Positions 18,601 through 26,445 of a DNA stretch of 64,000 bases are shown piece after piece. The notes beneath the pieces are model-generated. The model was given only the letters and a program-made list of their open reading frames with translations, had not been told where the DNA came from and did no database searches. The translations under genes and the position numbers were made by a program. Origin of the DNA: Novipirellula caenicola (lineage in GTDB: Bacteria > Planctomycetota > Planctomycetia > Pirellulales > Pirellulaceae); the NCBI RefSeq assembly GCF_039545035.1, contig NZ_BAABRO010000005.1, positions 372,001 through 436,000 of the forward strand, written 5' to 3'. The stretch's first letter is position 1. Every line of letters begins with the position of its first letter.

Positions 18601-18676
18601 TGTCGAGAGCGAGGACGGTCGCGTTTACGAAATCCACTCACCGTCGTATCCATCACGAAACATCGTGATCGAGTAG
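15629..18676 (+). CDS. PQQ-like propeller / iduronate-2-sulfatase-type fusion protein
   Basis: 1015 residues, starting at ATG 15629 with a signal peptide ending SASAQ. Residues ~25-455 are a PQQ/WD-like beta-propeller (DWPGFRGPAGRG, GKELWRSVA, GNLLWQRDLG, DGEELWRKS, TGDEVWRIEG). A Thr-rich linker leads at residue 462 into a full sulfatase domain: RPNILFIAVDDLRPSMGCYG, then formylglycine motif Cys510-Asn-Pro-Ser-Arg514, YIRPHLAWVSPKKYWDMH, LWSDHGWKFGENRGWGK. The sulfatase part has the order and length of iduronate-2-sulfatase-like S1 enzymes and is followed by a ~75-residue tail. There is no internal start or second signal peptide, so it is a true single reading frame. Periplasmic or exported; desulfates a glycan by inference. 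Confidence 0.9.
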   Translation: MSKLTTPVAAFLMAACLFTSASAQVASDWPGFRGPAGRGIATDQVTAESWDATSENDDAILWKTDVPGLGHASPTIIGDKIFLATAVPASGDAPLNVGRNGNTDAADDNGEQTWWVLCYDKATGKELWRSVARKGEPKATRHAKATHANTTIAADADHVVAFFGSEGLYCYDHDGNLLWQRDLGVINVSKYGIGWGYASSPAIYGDRVVLVCDDPTDPYVVALRLSDGEELWRKSRQEDCERSWGTALIHRNDDVTQVVVNGWPWIVSYDLETGDEVWRIEGGGDNPIPTPFVHDDRIYITNAHGGPSPIYAIATDAKGNLTESESAAEQSVAWKVDRGGCYMSTPVVWGDYLYLGNTNGVLRCFHAETGEKIYEERLGSGASITASLVAADDKIYCPSENGKMYVVQAGPEFEILAENEMEHPCFATPAISDGILYVRTTKTLVAIQAVPQTTTTTTSQTRPNILFIAVDDLRPSMGCYGDPVAITPNMDRLAARGMQFDRAYCQVAVCNPSRASLMTCLRPDNLGVWTLPIHFREAKPDAVTMPQWFRKFGYTAVSHGKIYHNPTPDPQSWSEPIRALRSLPNPYPDGTRETVQAAMKELPARDWRKNNLRNPSTAAPELDDTDLLDGARTEMAIEDLRRLGQQSEPFFLAMGYIRPHLAWVSPKKYWDMHDPSKLPVLEDQHVIPNTPGYAPSNNSELSHYVDLIDMPRPWDDRELPLEKRRHLVHAYYACVSYVDAQIGRLLDALEEEGLAENTIVVLWSDHGWKFGENRGWGKMTNYEIDARVPLLIAAPGMKTAGQKTDQLAELLDLFPTLCELAGIDTPDFVDGRSLVPILKDPQTKVHDTAMSQYYRNFEGRQYMGYSMRTDDYRFIEWRDFETGEVTDRELYDHRSSDIESENIVASASADLVDQLTKQLVQSHPRKPLRMTPAVHSNPNPGRWSAELSFTNKTETELLVYPITSSGRRGRATRIKPSQDARFHARLGGVYVVESEDGRVYEIHSPSYPSRNIVIE

Positions 18677-18690
18677 GAAAATCGCTTCTC

Positions 18691-18809
18691 GAGTAGCGGA
18701 ATTCGTCAAGAATTTCGGCCCGATCCCACCGTAGCGGAATTCGTCAATGGCTTGTTGATTTCATGAGCCGTGACGCGTGAGCGGCCGGGTCCCACGCATG
18801 ACTCCCAAA
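18691..18809. repeat. Modular dispersed repeat, copy 2
   Basis: GTAGCGGAATTCGTC occurs twice here (from 18693 and 18731), the first followed by AAGAATTTCGG and the second by AATGGCTTGTTGATTTCATG, then GAGCCGTGACGCGTGAG. The first two modules match the flanks of the foldback copy near 10.6 kb; the GTTGATTT..ATGAGCC..GACGCGTGAG module matches the copy near 54.9 kb. Confidence 0.75.
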
Positions 18810-18837
18810 CTGCATTTCGGCGAGGCAACAGCCTACA

Positions 18838-19618
18838 CGTAACCTCTCCCGAGTGAAGCACGGGAGAGGTCGGACGGGCCCCTCAAGGCCACGTCCGAGT
18901 GAGGGCCGCGGTGGGCAAACTTAAAGCATGATTCGATTGGGCTTGCTCGGACGGCCCTCACCCGAGCAATCGCTAAAGGCTCTGCTCGACCTCTCCCAAA
19001 CAAGTTTGGGAGAGGTGACAATCCGCAAGTCACCTCGCCCGAGCGAAGCACGGGAGAGGTCGGACGGGCCCTCAAGGCCTCGTCCGGGTGAGGGCCGCGG
19101 TGGGCAAACTTAAAGCATGGTTCGATTGGGCTTGCTCGGACGGCCCTCACCCGAGCAATCGCTAAAGGCTCTGCTCGACCTCTCCCAAACAGGTTTGGGA
19201 GATGTGACAATCCGCAAGTCACCTCTCCCGAGCGAAGCTGGGGAGAGGTCGGACGGGCCCTCAAGGCCTCGTCCGGGTGAGGGCCGCGGTGGGCAACCTT
19301 GAAGCATCGTCCGATTGGGATTGCTCGGACAGCCCTCACCCGAGCAGTCGCTGAAGGCTCTGCTCGACCTCTCCCAAACAAGTTTGGGAGAGGTGACAAA
19401 CAACGAGTCACCTCGCACGGGAGAGGTCGGACGGGCCCTCAAGGCCTCGTCCGGGTGAGGGCCGCGGTGGGCAACCTTGAAGCATGGTTCGATTGGGCTT
19501 GCTCGGACAGCCCTCACCCGAGCAGTCGCTAAAGGCTCTGCTCGACCTCTCCCAAACAAGTTTGGGAGAGGTGACAAACAACAAGTACCCTCGCCCGAGC
19601 GAAGCACGGGAGAGGTGG
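18838..19618. repeat. Tandem ~189-bp palindrome-rich repeat array
   Basis: About four units, anchored at the AAAGCATGGTTCGATTGGG-like segment near 18928, 19117, 19306 and 19484 (spacings 189, 189 and 178; the third unit lacks 11 bp, GCCCGAGCGAA-like). Each unit has two strong hairpins: ACCTCTCCCAAAC/GTTTGGGAGAGGT and CTCTCCCG/CGGGAGAG. Conserved spacers include GCTAAAGGCTCTGCTCGACC and GAGGGCCGCGGTGGGCAA. Long open frames on both strands through the array come only from its periodicity. Confidence 0.9.
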
Positions 19619-19697
19619 CAATAGAACGGTGCAACCTAATGTTACAAAAAGCCTGAAGTTTTTGCGGTCCAACAGTAGCACCAGGAGCACGGTAGCC

Positions 19698-20735
19698 CTA
19701 CGACTTGCCCAATACGTAGCATGTCGAACCGATGCCGAGCTGCAACGCCTCGGCACTTGCGGCATCGATGGTGACGTCGCCGGTGGTGGGATCAATCAAA
19801 ATCGTCGTGTACACGCTGGTAAAGCCGTGGTGTGTACTACAGACGATGTGCTTTTCTGAACTGCCAGCTTCGGAGCCGCTCGGTTCCTCCACGAGGATCG
19901 CTTTGACGGTCAATTCTCGGGTTCGTTTGACCGCTTTGATTTGGTTCGTTTCACAGCTGATCATCGGTCCGCCGTCAAAGATATCGACGAAATCAGTTTC
20001 GCGGAAACCTTCCTTTTTCAGCATTGCCAATGCAGGAACGGTTTCGTCGTGGACTTGCCCAATGCCGTCACGTATCTTGCTGGGCAACAGATTCAGATAG
20101 ATCGGCGAATCGGGCATCAGTTCTTCGATGAACTGCTTTGAAACCGTCGACAACGCGTCGGCCACGGAAAATTCAATCGGCATAAACTTTCCCGCAATCG
20201 CTTCAAAGAAGGGGACCGTGCCGTCCTTGTCCGCACGTCCTCGCATCTCGGCAATCACGCGATCGGCGAAGCGGTGAGGCCGCATCGCGATCAGCGCGAA
20301 ACGTGCCATCGACAACCAACGACCAAAGCCATGGCCGCGGTATTTGCCACGCAGAAACAAACTGCCGATTTCCGTTGGACCATCATGGATCCTCGTCAAC
20401 AGCAGCGATTGGCGTCGTTGGCGAACACCAAGCTGTTCGCTGACGTGCTCGGTTTCCACCAATTGATACGCATAAAACGGTTGATAACCGCCGGTTTTTG
20501 CATAGACCGTCGACGTGCCCGCCAGTTCGCCGGTTTGCTGGTTCACCAAAACCAAAACATACGGCTCACCGCGTGGCGAGGGACCGCTTCGCGAAAACGC
20601 GAACTCAGAATGTTCAATGCGATCAAGCAGTTGATCGCGTTTCAGTTGCAAACTGGTCAATCCGCGTGTGGCGGATTTGACCAAGTCATGCAGAGCATCA
20701 AGATCATCGATGCGAACGGCACGTAAAACCCACAT
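19698..20735 (-). CDS. astA: Arginine N-succinyltransferase
   Basis: 345 residues, the usual AstA length. Matches include the start VLRAVRIDDLDALHDLVKSA, GLTSLQLKRDQLLDRIE, EIGSLFLRGKYRGHGFGRWL (acetyl-CoA-fold loop), PHRFADRVIAEMRG, PFFEAIAGKFMPIEFSVAD, LLPSKIRDGIGQVHDETVPA and DFVDIFDGGPMISC. AstA transfers succinyl from succinyl-CoA to arginine, the first step of the ammonia-producing arginine succinyltransferase pathway. It is the last gene of a minus-strand cluster with an aminotransferase 56 bp upstream; no astB, astD or astE is visible in the window. Confidence 0.92.
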   Translation of the reverse strand: MWVLRAVRIDDLDALHDLVKSATRGLTSLQLKRDQLLDRIEHSEFAFSRSGPSPRGEPYVLVLVNQQTGELAGTSTVYAKTGGYQPFYAYQLVETEHVSEQLGVRQRRQSLLLTRIHDGPTEIGSLFLRGKYRGHGFGRWLSMARFALIAMRPHRFADRVIAEMRGRADKDGTVPFFEAIAGKFMPIEFSVADALSTVSKQFIEELMPDSPIYLNLLPSKIRDGIGQVHDETVPALAMLKKEGFRETDFVDIFDGGPMISCETNQIKAVKRTRELTVKAILVEEPSGSEAGSSEKHIVCSTHHGFTSVYTTILIDPTTGDVTIDAASAEALQLGIGSTCYVLGKS

Positions 20736-20791
20736 CGTTTTCGACCTCTTGTGATGACTCGTGCCACACCCGCGTGCGTCGCGGTTCCATT

Positions 20792-22222
20792 CTATTTTAC
20801 TTGGTCTGGCTCGCGAAACAACGCTAACGATTGATCCAACAACGTGATCGCCGCATCAATATGCTCGGTCGTTGTGATTGCCGGTGCGGGCAAAAAGCGA
20901 ATGCGGGTCGGATCGGCTCCACAGACAAAACCAAGCAAACCAAGATCGTACATGATCCCCATCAACCGTTTTGCCTGATCAAAGCTGCCGTCACCCGGGG
21001 TGAAAGCGATCATCATTCCTTCGCCGAACGGACCCGAGATCAATCCAGGATACTTTTTGACCAACGTATTCAAAGCGTTCTCAAAGTATTCATGTCGCTT
21101 GACGTTCTGGCCATCCGCTCCGAAACAATTGCTTGATTCCAGAGCATCGAGGGTGGCAAGCCCCGTCGCAATCGACGACGAAGCTCCGGTGAACGTTTGG
21201 CTCAGAATCGGCCCGGTCGGTTTGAACGCTTCGCCGTACAGCGTTGCACAAACCTGCGTGATCTTGCCGATCGTGACGATGTCAGCGAATCGGTCGAGCC
21301 CGTAGTGCTGGAACGCAAACGGCTTGGACGTTCGCGAGAACGATTGGACTTCGTCAAAGATGATTGGGATGCCGGCTTCACGCAGCGGAACACACAGCGC
21401 TTCGAAGAAATCGTGGCTGCCGGGATAGTAGCCTCCTTCGCCTGCAATCGGTTCCGCCCAAAACGCGGCGTAGCGACCAGGGTGTCGGTTGAGCAATCGT
21501 TTCAGCTGAGCAACCGCTCGCTTGGTGCTGCCCTCGGGGTCGGCTTGTTCACGAAACGGCAGGTAATCGACCGCCAGTGCCAATGGCAAGCCGGCTCGAT
21601 AGTTCGGTCGATCGGTCAGTGCGGCGAGCGCGATCGAGCGGCCGGCAAACGCGTTTTCAAACGCAATGATTCGGTTCGCAGGTGCCTTGTGGTGCAGCGC
21701 GATCTTCAGTGCGTTTTCATTCGCCATCGCCCCGCTGGTGGACAACAAACAATGATCGAATTTGGCTCCGCCAGCGGTCGCCAACTTCAACAACCGTTCG
21801 CACATCTCTAGACTCGGCGGATGTTGCTGCAGATTGCCTTGCATCACCGTGTCTTCGAGCGCCGCGTCGATTGCCGCATCAACCATTCGCGGATCACTGT
21901 GCCCGCAACCGTGCACCCCGATGCCGCCGATGAAGTCAAGCTTGACGCTGCCATCAGCCAATTGGACATAGGGTCCGTTGCCTAAACCGGCCGATAGGTA
22001 CGGCCAAATCGGAGCACCCCCGCGTGCTTGGCCCAATCGCTCGAGCATCGCTTGATAACCGGGCACCAACGACTCATCCGCACCACGGACATCGTCGATC
22101 GATTTTGCATGTTCGGCAACCGCTTCGGCGATCAACCGTTTTGCCTCGGCCACACGAGGATCCGATCGAAGGGCTTCCGCAGCTGTCGCGGACGATTTGG
22201 ACGTTGGTTCAACCACAGCCAT
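20792..22222 (-). CDS. Class III PLP-dependent aminotransferase (ornithine/succinylornithine-type)
   Basis: 476 residues from ATG 22222, which has a GGAG close upstream; an ATG twenty codons earlier is possible. Fold-type I class III features are clear: LDFIGGIGVHGCGHSDPRM, STSGAMANENALKIAL (PLP phosphate loop), ENAFAGRSIA, FWAEPIAGEGGYYPG, IIFDEVQSFSR (Asp binding the pyridine N), and the Schiff-base lysine in IVTIGKITQVCATLYG. It sits between astA and an M20 hydrolase gene on one strand, so it probably acts on an omega-amino group in arginine/ornithine breakdown as AstC does. It is longer than AstC and could be a different omega-aminotransferase. Confidence 0.82.
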   Translation of the reverse strand: MAVVEPTSKSSATAAEALRSDPRVAEAKRLIAEAVAEHAKSIDDVRGADESLVPGYQAMLERLGQARGGAPIWPYLSAGLGNGPYVQLADGSVKLDFIGGIGVHGCGHSDPRMVDAAIDAALEDTVMQGNLQQHPPSLEMCERLLKLATAGGAKFDHCLLSTSGAMANENALKIALHHKAPANRIIAFENAFAGRSIALAALTDRPNYRAGLPLALAVDYLPFREQADPEGSTKRAVAQLKRLLNRHPGRYAAFWAEPIAGEGGYYPGSHDFFEALCVPLREAGIPIIFDEVQSFSRTSKPFAFQHYGLDRFADIVTIGKITQVCATLYGEAFKPTGPILSQTFTGASSSIATGLATLDALESSNCFGADGQNVKRHEYFENALNTLVKKYPGLISGPFGEGMMIAFTPGDGSFDQAKRLMGIMYDLGLLGFVCGADPTRIRFLPAPAITTTEHIDAAITLLDQSLALFREPDQVK

Positions 22223-22360
22223 TGGCTCCGTTTGGGTTGGAAAATGAATCAAAGTGAATTTTGGAAGTTCAATAGGCCACATCCCTTGATGTGACGTTTT
22301 TTCGTGATGCTTTGCGGGCTCGTGCCGACAATCGCACAACCACGATCTCGTACAGGACAC

Positions 22361-23566
22361 TTACTTGGCGGCGCTGTTCGCTAAAAATGTCAAAACGGTC
22401 GCCGCTGCGGGTACCAGTGTTGCAGGAACACAGTACTCTTCGCTGCTGTGTAGTTTATCGCCTGTGATTCCCATGGTGTCGATGTTGGGTAGTTTCATTG
22501 CCGCCAATTTGCAGCCGTCACACGCACCGCCGGTGTCTTGCCACTCGATCGAGCGACCGACAGCGTTTGCCGCCGCCGCCACTCTATCCTGCATTGCCAC
22601 CAACGCGTCATTAGAGCATTTCGGAGGCGAATGCAGCATCCCGTTTAGCTCGACTTCGTAACCGTCGCCGGTGAACTGATCGCGAATCGTCTCGAGCATC
22701 GACTCGATCCTCTGCATCGCCTGAGTGTCGGTCACTCGCACATTCAAGTGAACCGAGGCATAGTCGGGGACGCGGTTCAACGGCCCACCGCCAGCGATCT
22801 TGCCGACATTCACCAACACGCCACCATCGGGGTCATGAAGTTCAGCGAGCTTTACGACAATCCGCGACAGATGCACAATCGCATTGCGACCCTGTTCGGG
22901 ATTACGACCTGCGTGCGCCGAGCGTCCGCGAACGACAAAGGCGAACCCGCCTGATCCTTTGCGTGCCGCGACGAGTTTTCCATCGGGCAGGGTCGGTTCG
23001 AACACCAATGCGGCATCAAATTGGGGGGCCAATGTTCGCATCAATGGTTCCGAAGCGGTCGAGCCTATCTCTTCATCAGGATTGAGCAGGATCGAAACCC
23101 CCAAATCGGCGAACAAACCGAATCGCAATCCTGCTTCGACCGCCATCGCGATCACGGCGATCCCGCCTTTGGCATCGGCCGTTCCCGGCCCCAGCAATCG
23201 ATCGCCTTGGCGAACGCAGCGATCGGCGGTGTTCGATCCAACCGCGGGGTAGACGGTGTCGTAGTGGATCATCAACAAAACGCGTTGCCGAGCATCGGGT
23301 TGGTGGTGCCACAGCAGTGCCGGCCCCGTCGAAGGGGCGTACCACTGGCCTGCGTCATCCAGTAGCCTCATCGGTCCCAGGGGAATTTGGTCAAACGAAA
23401 CGCCAAAGCTGCGAAAGTCCGTGCACAGCATCTCGGCCATTTGTTGCAACTGGGGTACATCCATCGACCACGAGTTTTGGTTGCACCAACGCTCGAGCCG
23501 ATCGACCGAAGCGGATTGTTGGCGGTGCATCCACTCGATTGCAGCTTGAATCGGTTCGGAAATCAT
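22361..23566 (-). CDS. M20-family metallohydrolase (carboxypeptidase G2/ArgE-like)
   Basis: 401 residues. Di-zinc site motifs of the M20 clan are all present: LLMIHYDTVYP (His, Asp), GPGTADAKGGIA (bridging Asp), NPDEEIGS (general base Glu and ligand), LVFEPTLPDG, and a late SSEEYC region; the dimerisation insert GRSAHAGRNPEQGRNAI is also visible. M20 enzymes remove acyl or amino acid groups. As the first gene of the run with the aminotransferase (138 bp) and astA, it may deacylate an N-acylated amino acid such as succinyl- or acetyl-ornithine/glutamate, replacing AstE (a different family). That is inference from position. Confidence 0.85.
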   Translation of the reverse strand: MISEPIQAAIEWMHRQQSASVDRLERWCNQNSWSMDVPQLQQMAEMLCTDFRSFGVSFDQIPLGPMRLLDDAGQWYAPSTGPALLWHHQPDARQRVLLMIHYDTVYPAVGSNTADRCVRQGDRLLGPGTADAKGGIAVIAMAVEAGLRFGLFADLGVSILLNPDEEIGSTASEPLMRTLAPQFDAALVFEPTLPDGKLVAARKGSGGFAFVVRGRSAHAGRNPEQGRNAIVHLSRIVVKLAELHDPDGGVLVNVGKIAGGGPLNRVPDYASVHLNVRVTDTQAMQRIESMLETIRDQFTGDGYEVELNGMLHSPPKCSNDALVAMQDRVAAAANAVGRSIEWQDTGGACDGCKLAAMKLPNIDTMGITGDKLHSSEEYCVPATLVPAAATVLTFLANSAAK

Positions 23567-23592
23567 TTGGAATTAAGAATTAATAGTTGGCC

Positions 23593-24519
23593 ATGACTTG
23601 GATTGGATTGTCGGCGATTTCTGCGGTCCTGTTGGGCTTCTATGACGTTACCAAAAAGATTGCGGTACGAAAGAACGCCGTGCCAATCGTTTTGTTGATC
23701 AGCGTTTCGGTCGGTGCTGCGATTTGGATGCCATTTATCTGCTGGTCCACCTTTTCGCCGACCAGTGTGCCGCATCCGATTCTAAAAGTCGATTCGTTGT
23801 CGTTTGCCGAGCACGGATTGTTGTTGGCCAAGAGCATCTTGGTGGGGGCTTCGTGGACCTTTGCATTTTTCGCTCTCAAACGGTTGCCGTTATCGATCGC
23901 GGCTCCGATTCGTTCGACCAGCCCGTTTTGGACGATCGCGATGGCATCGCTGGTGCTCGGTGAACGTCCCACCGGCACCCAGTGGATTGGCATCGTGATC
24001 GTACTTTTGGCATTCTGGGCATTCTCGGCGGTTAGTCTTCGCGAAGGCGTTTCCTTTAAAACGGATCGCGGTGTCGCGATGATGGTCGCGGCGACCATTC
24101 TGGGTGCATTGAGCTCGATTTACGACAAGTATCTATTGCAGACGGCAATGATTGCTCCATCCACCGTTCAGGCCTGGTTTTCGGTGTACTTAGTCCCCGT
24201 AATGGTCCCGATGGCGTTGATTTGGTGGCGAAGCGGACGAAAGAACAAAGATCGCGAGCTGTCGGTTCACGCGTTATTCGAGTGGCGGTGGGCGATTCTT
24301 GGAATTAGTCCGTTGCTGTTGGCCGCGGATATCGTCTACTTCACCGCCTTGGCCGACCCCGATGCACTCGTTTCGGTGATCTCGGTGGTGCGGCGATGCA
24401 GTGTCGTGATTGCGTTTCTGTTTGGTATTCGAGCCCTCGGGGAGGCCAATTTCTGGCCCAAAGCTGCGTGCGTGGTGACAATCCTGTGCGGCGTCGCCTT
24501 GTTGGTGTTAGGGGGGTGA
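23593..24519 (+). CDS. EamA/DMT-family inner-membrane transporter
   Basis: 308 residues from ATG 23593 (a TTG two codons earlier also fits). About ten hydrophobic helices in two EamA halves. Family landmarks: AISAVLLGFYDVTKKIAVRKN at the start, SWTFAFFALKRLPLSIAAPIRST, LGERPTGTQWIGIVIVLLAF closing half one, and VVRRCSVVIAFLFGIRALGEANFWPKA in half two. Divergent from the M20 hydrolase gene 26 bp away, so they may share a promoter region. Drug/metabolite or amino-acid export is typical of the family; substrate unknown. Confidence 0.88.
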   Translation: MTWIGLSAISAVLLGFYDVTKKIAVRKNAVPIVLLISVSVGAAIWMPFICWSTFSPTSVPHPILKVDSLSFAEHGLLLAKSILVGASWTFAFFALKRLPLSIAAPIRSTSPFWTIAMASLVLGERPTGTQWIGIVIVLLAFWAFSAVSLREGVSFKTDRGVAMMVAATILGALSSIYDKYLLQTAMIAPSTVQAWFSVYLVPVMVPMALIWWRSGRKNKDRELSVHALFEWRWAILGISPLLLAADIVYFTALADPDALVSVISVVRRCSVVIAFLFGIRALGEANFWPKAACVVTILCGVALLVLGG

Positions 24520-24663
24520 AGGCCGGTGTCGTGCTTTTCAGTCGAGCCGAATCCCCGTATCCTATACGGCACTGTATCTTTCGAGGGCTGTGACCGGCGT
24601 GATGGTGACAGCTTTGTTTCAAATCAAGTGACGTGAAAAGCGAGTGGCAACCAACGTTGCTTC

Positions 24664-26445
24664 ATGTTGATGAGCGAGATCCTGCTCTATTACAAACGTC
24701 CTGACCCAACGACTTGGGTGTACCTGTCGTCATTTCTGACGATCGGGTTGTTCTTCGTTTTTCACCGATTTTGGAGCATCCGTAACCTCGATATCTTCCT
24801 GCTCATCCTGCTGGCCCCAGGGTTATTGATGGTCCATGAGGGCCGCCGACGGCAACTGCAGGAAATTGAGTCGGAAGTGATCACGCACCGCCAAACGGAA
24901 ACGGTTCCGGCGACGCCCCATTCCGCCAATGCCGACTCGGATCAGGGCTCGAGATTGAGCAATACCGAGCTTAGAAACACAGGGCTGGCAAACACGGGGC
25001 TGCGAGAGTTGGCGGCGGCGGGCGATTTGAACCCGTCCCCGAGGTCACAAAACGCCGCGACATCGTCCTTATCTAGCAAGCTCGGTTCGAGCGGCGGAGA
25101 CGTCTTGGTGGCACTCACCCAAGCGGTCCCTACCGACGATCCAGATGCCGCAACGATGTCCGAAGAAGAAGCGTCGGTGCGTGCCGAAGCCGCGATCTTG
25201 GCGCAGCCCGCTGTACCGCTGGCAACCGACTCGCCCGAGTCGATGCTGGACGCCGATGCTGCGGGATCGGCGGATGCATCGACTGCCGATATCGAGGCGG
25301 ATGTCGACCCCGAAGCGTCCTCGGAAATTGATCCCGAGGATATTCGTCGTTACGGGTTCATCAGCTTGTTCATCGTTCAATTCATGCTGCTGATTCGCTT
25401 GCTGTTGGATCCGTTGATGGTGCGTCGTCCGCTGTTGGACCCGAACCTTTCAAGCGGCGGGTTGACCTTTATCGGCGTTTCGCTGTTCATCTTTATGATG
25501 GCAAACATTGTCGCCAGCACCCCACGGATCCAAATCGAACAGGGACCCAAACTTGGGCCCGGTTACGCATTGATGAACATGTTGCCGGCAATTCCCACGC
25601 GGCCCGTGACCGACGCCTTGGCCGGTTCCACATTGGGTGACGAGAACGAATTAAACGAATCGCAAAGCCGACTGGCCACGATTGCCAAGGTGTTGGCGAT
25701 CTTGGCACACGCGGCGATCGTTTCAGGCATCGTGCTGATCGGCAATTGGCACTTTGGCAATATGCGAGCCGGCGTGGGCTGTGCGACGCTGTATTTATTG
25801 ATGCCGTACACCGCACAAATGACCGGGCGGGTCGATCATGCGCTGCCTGCGGCGCTGCTGCTTTGGGCTGTGTTATTTTATCGCAAACCGCTCGTCGCAG
25901 GCATCTTTCTGGGGCTTGCCGCGGGGCTGGTGTACTACCCGTTTTTCTTGCTGCCGCTGTGGATCAGTTTCTATTGGCGACGCGGCGTATGGCGGTTCAC
26001 GATCGGGGTCGCGGTGATGCTCGGTTTGCTGATGATGTTGCTGTCGCTCAGCGGAGTCGAATCGCTTGTCGACCATTTGCGAACGATGTTTGGTTTGTTT
26101 AAACCCGAAACGAAATCGAATATTTTAGGTGGCATTTGGGGACTTGGATGGAATCCCATTTGGCGGTTGCCGGTGATCGTCGGGTTTGTGATTCTCTGTT
26201 CGTTCTTTGCCGCTTGGCCGGCGCAAAAGAATCTTGGAACGTTGATTGGATGTTCGGCTGCCGTGATGGTCGGTGCCCAGTTCTGGCACGGCTACGGTGG
26301 CGGACTCTACATCGCTTGGTTCTTGCCCCTGTTGTTATTGACCATCTTCCGACCGAACTTGCAGGACCGTATTGCCTTGAAAGTCGTCTCGGATTCTTCG
26401 AATAAAAAACGACGCCCCGCGGCGTTGGAGGTAGATGCGGCTTGA
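24664..26445 (+). CDS. Polytopic membrane protein with acidic linker (function unknown)
   Basis: 593 residues. Two N-terminal helices (WVYLSSFLTIGLFFVFHRF and LDIFLLILLAPGLLMVHEG) are followed by a ~180-residue hydrophilic, Ala/Glu/Asp-rich linker, then about nine more helices. The segment LMPYTAQMTGRVDHALPAAL, FYRKPLVAGIFLGLAAGLVYYP and FWHGYGGGLYIAWFLP has the look of a GT-C/GT87-like polytopic transferase, but the match is only by eye and no catalytic loop is certain. The stop overlaps the TTG start of the MutS-like gene, so the two are co-translated and may cooperate. I do not recognise a specific family. Confidence 0.7.
   Translation: MLMSEILLYYKRPDPTTWVYLSSFLTIGLFFVFHRFWSIRNLDIFLLILLAPGLLMVHEGRRRQLQEIESEVITHRQTETVPATPHSANADSDQGSRLSNTELRNTGLANTGLRELAAAGDLNPSPRSQNAATSSLSSKLGSSGGDVLVALTQAVPTDDPDAATMSEEEASVRAEAAILAQPAVPLATDSPESMLDADAAGSADASTADIEADVDPEASSEIDPEDIRRYGFISLFIVQFMLLIRLLLDPLMVRRPLLDPNLSSGGLTFIGVSLFIFMMANIVASTPRIQIEQGPKLGPGYALMNMLPAIPTRPVTDALAGSTLGDENELNESQSRLATIAKVLAILAHAAIVSGIVLIGNWHFGNMRAGVGCATLYLLMPYTAQMTGRVDHALPAALLLWAVLFYRKPLVAGIFLGLAAGLVYYPFFLLPLWISFYWRRGVWRFTIGVAVMLGLLMMLLSLSGVESLVDHLRTMFGLFKPETKSNILGGIWGLGWNPIWRLPVIVGFVILCSFFAAWPAQKNLGTLIGCSAAVMVGAQFWHGYGGGLYIAWFLPLLLLTIFRPNLQDRIALKVVSDSSNKKRRPAALEVDAA

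Noticed and set aside
18838-19618. CRISPR array
   Set aside because: Units are ~189 bp with no unique spacers, no short direct repeats and no cas genes; it is a tandem repeat array.
18833-19634. Long Arg/Pro-rich reading frames on both strands of the repeat array
   Set aside because: They arise from the periodic repeat whose unit length is a multiple of three; no start signals or family similarity.
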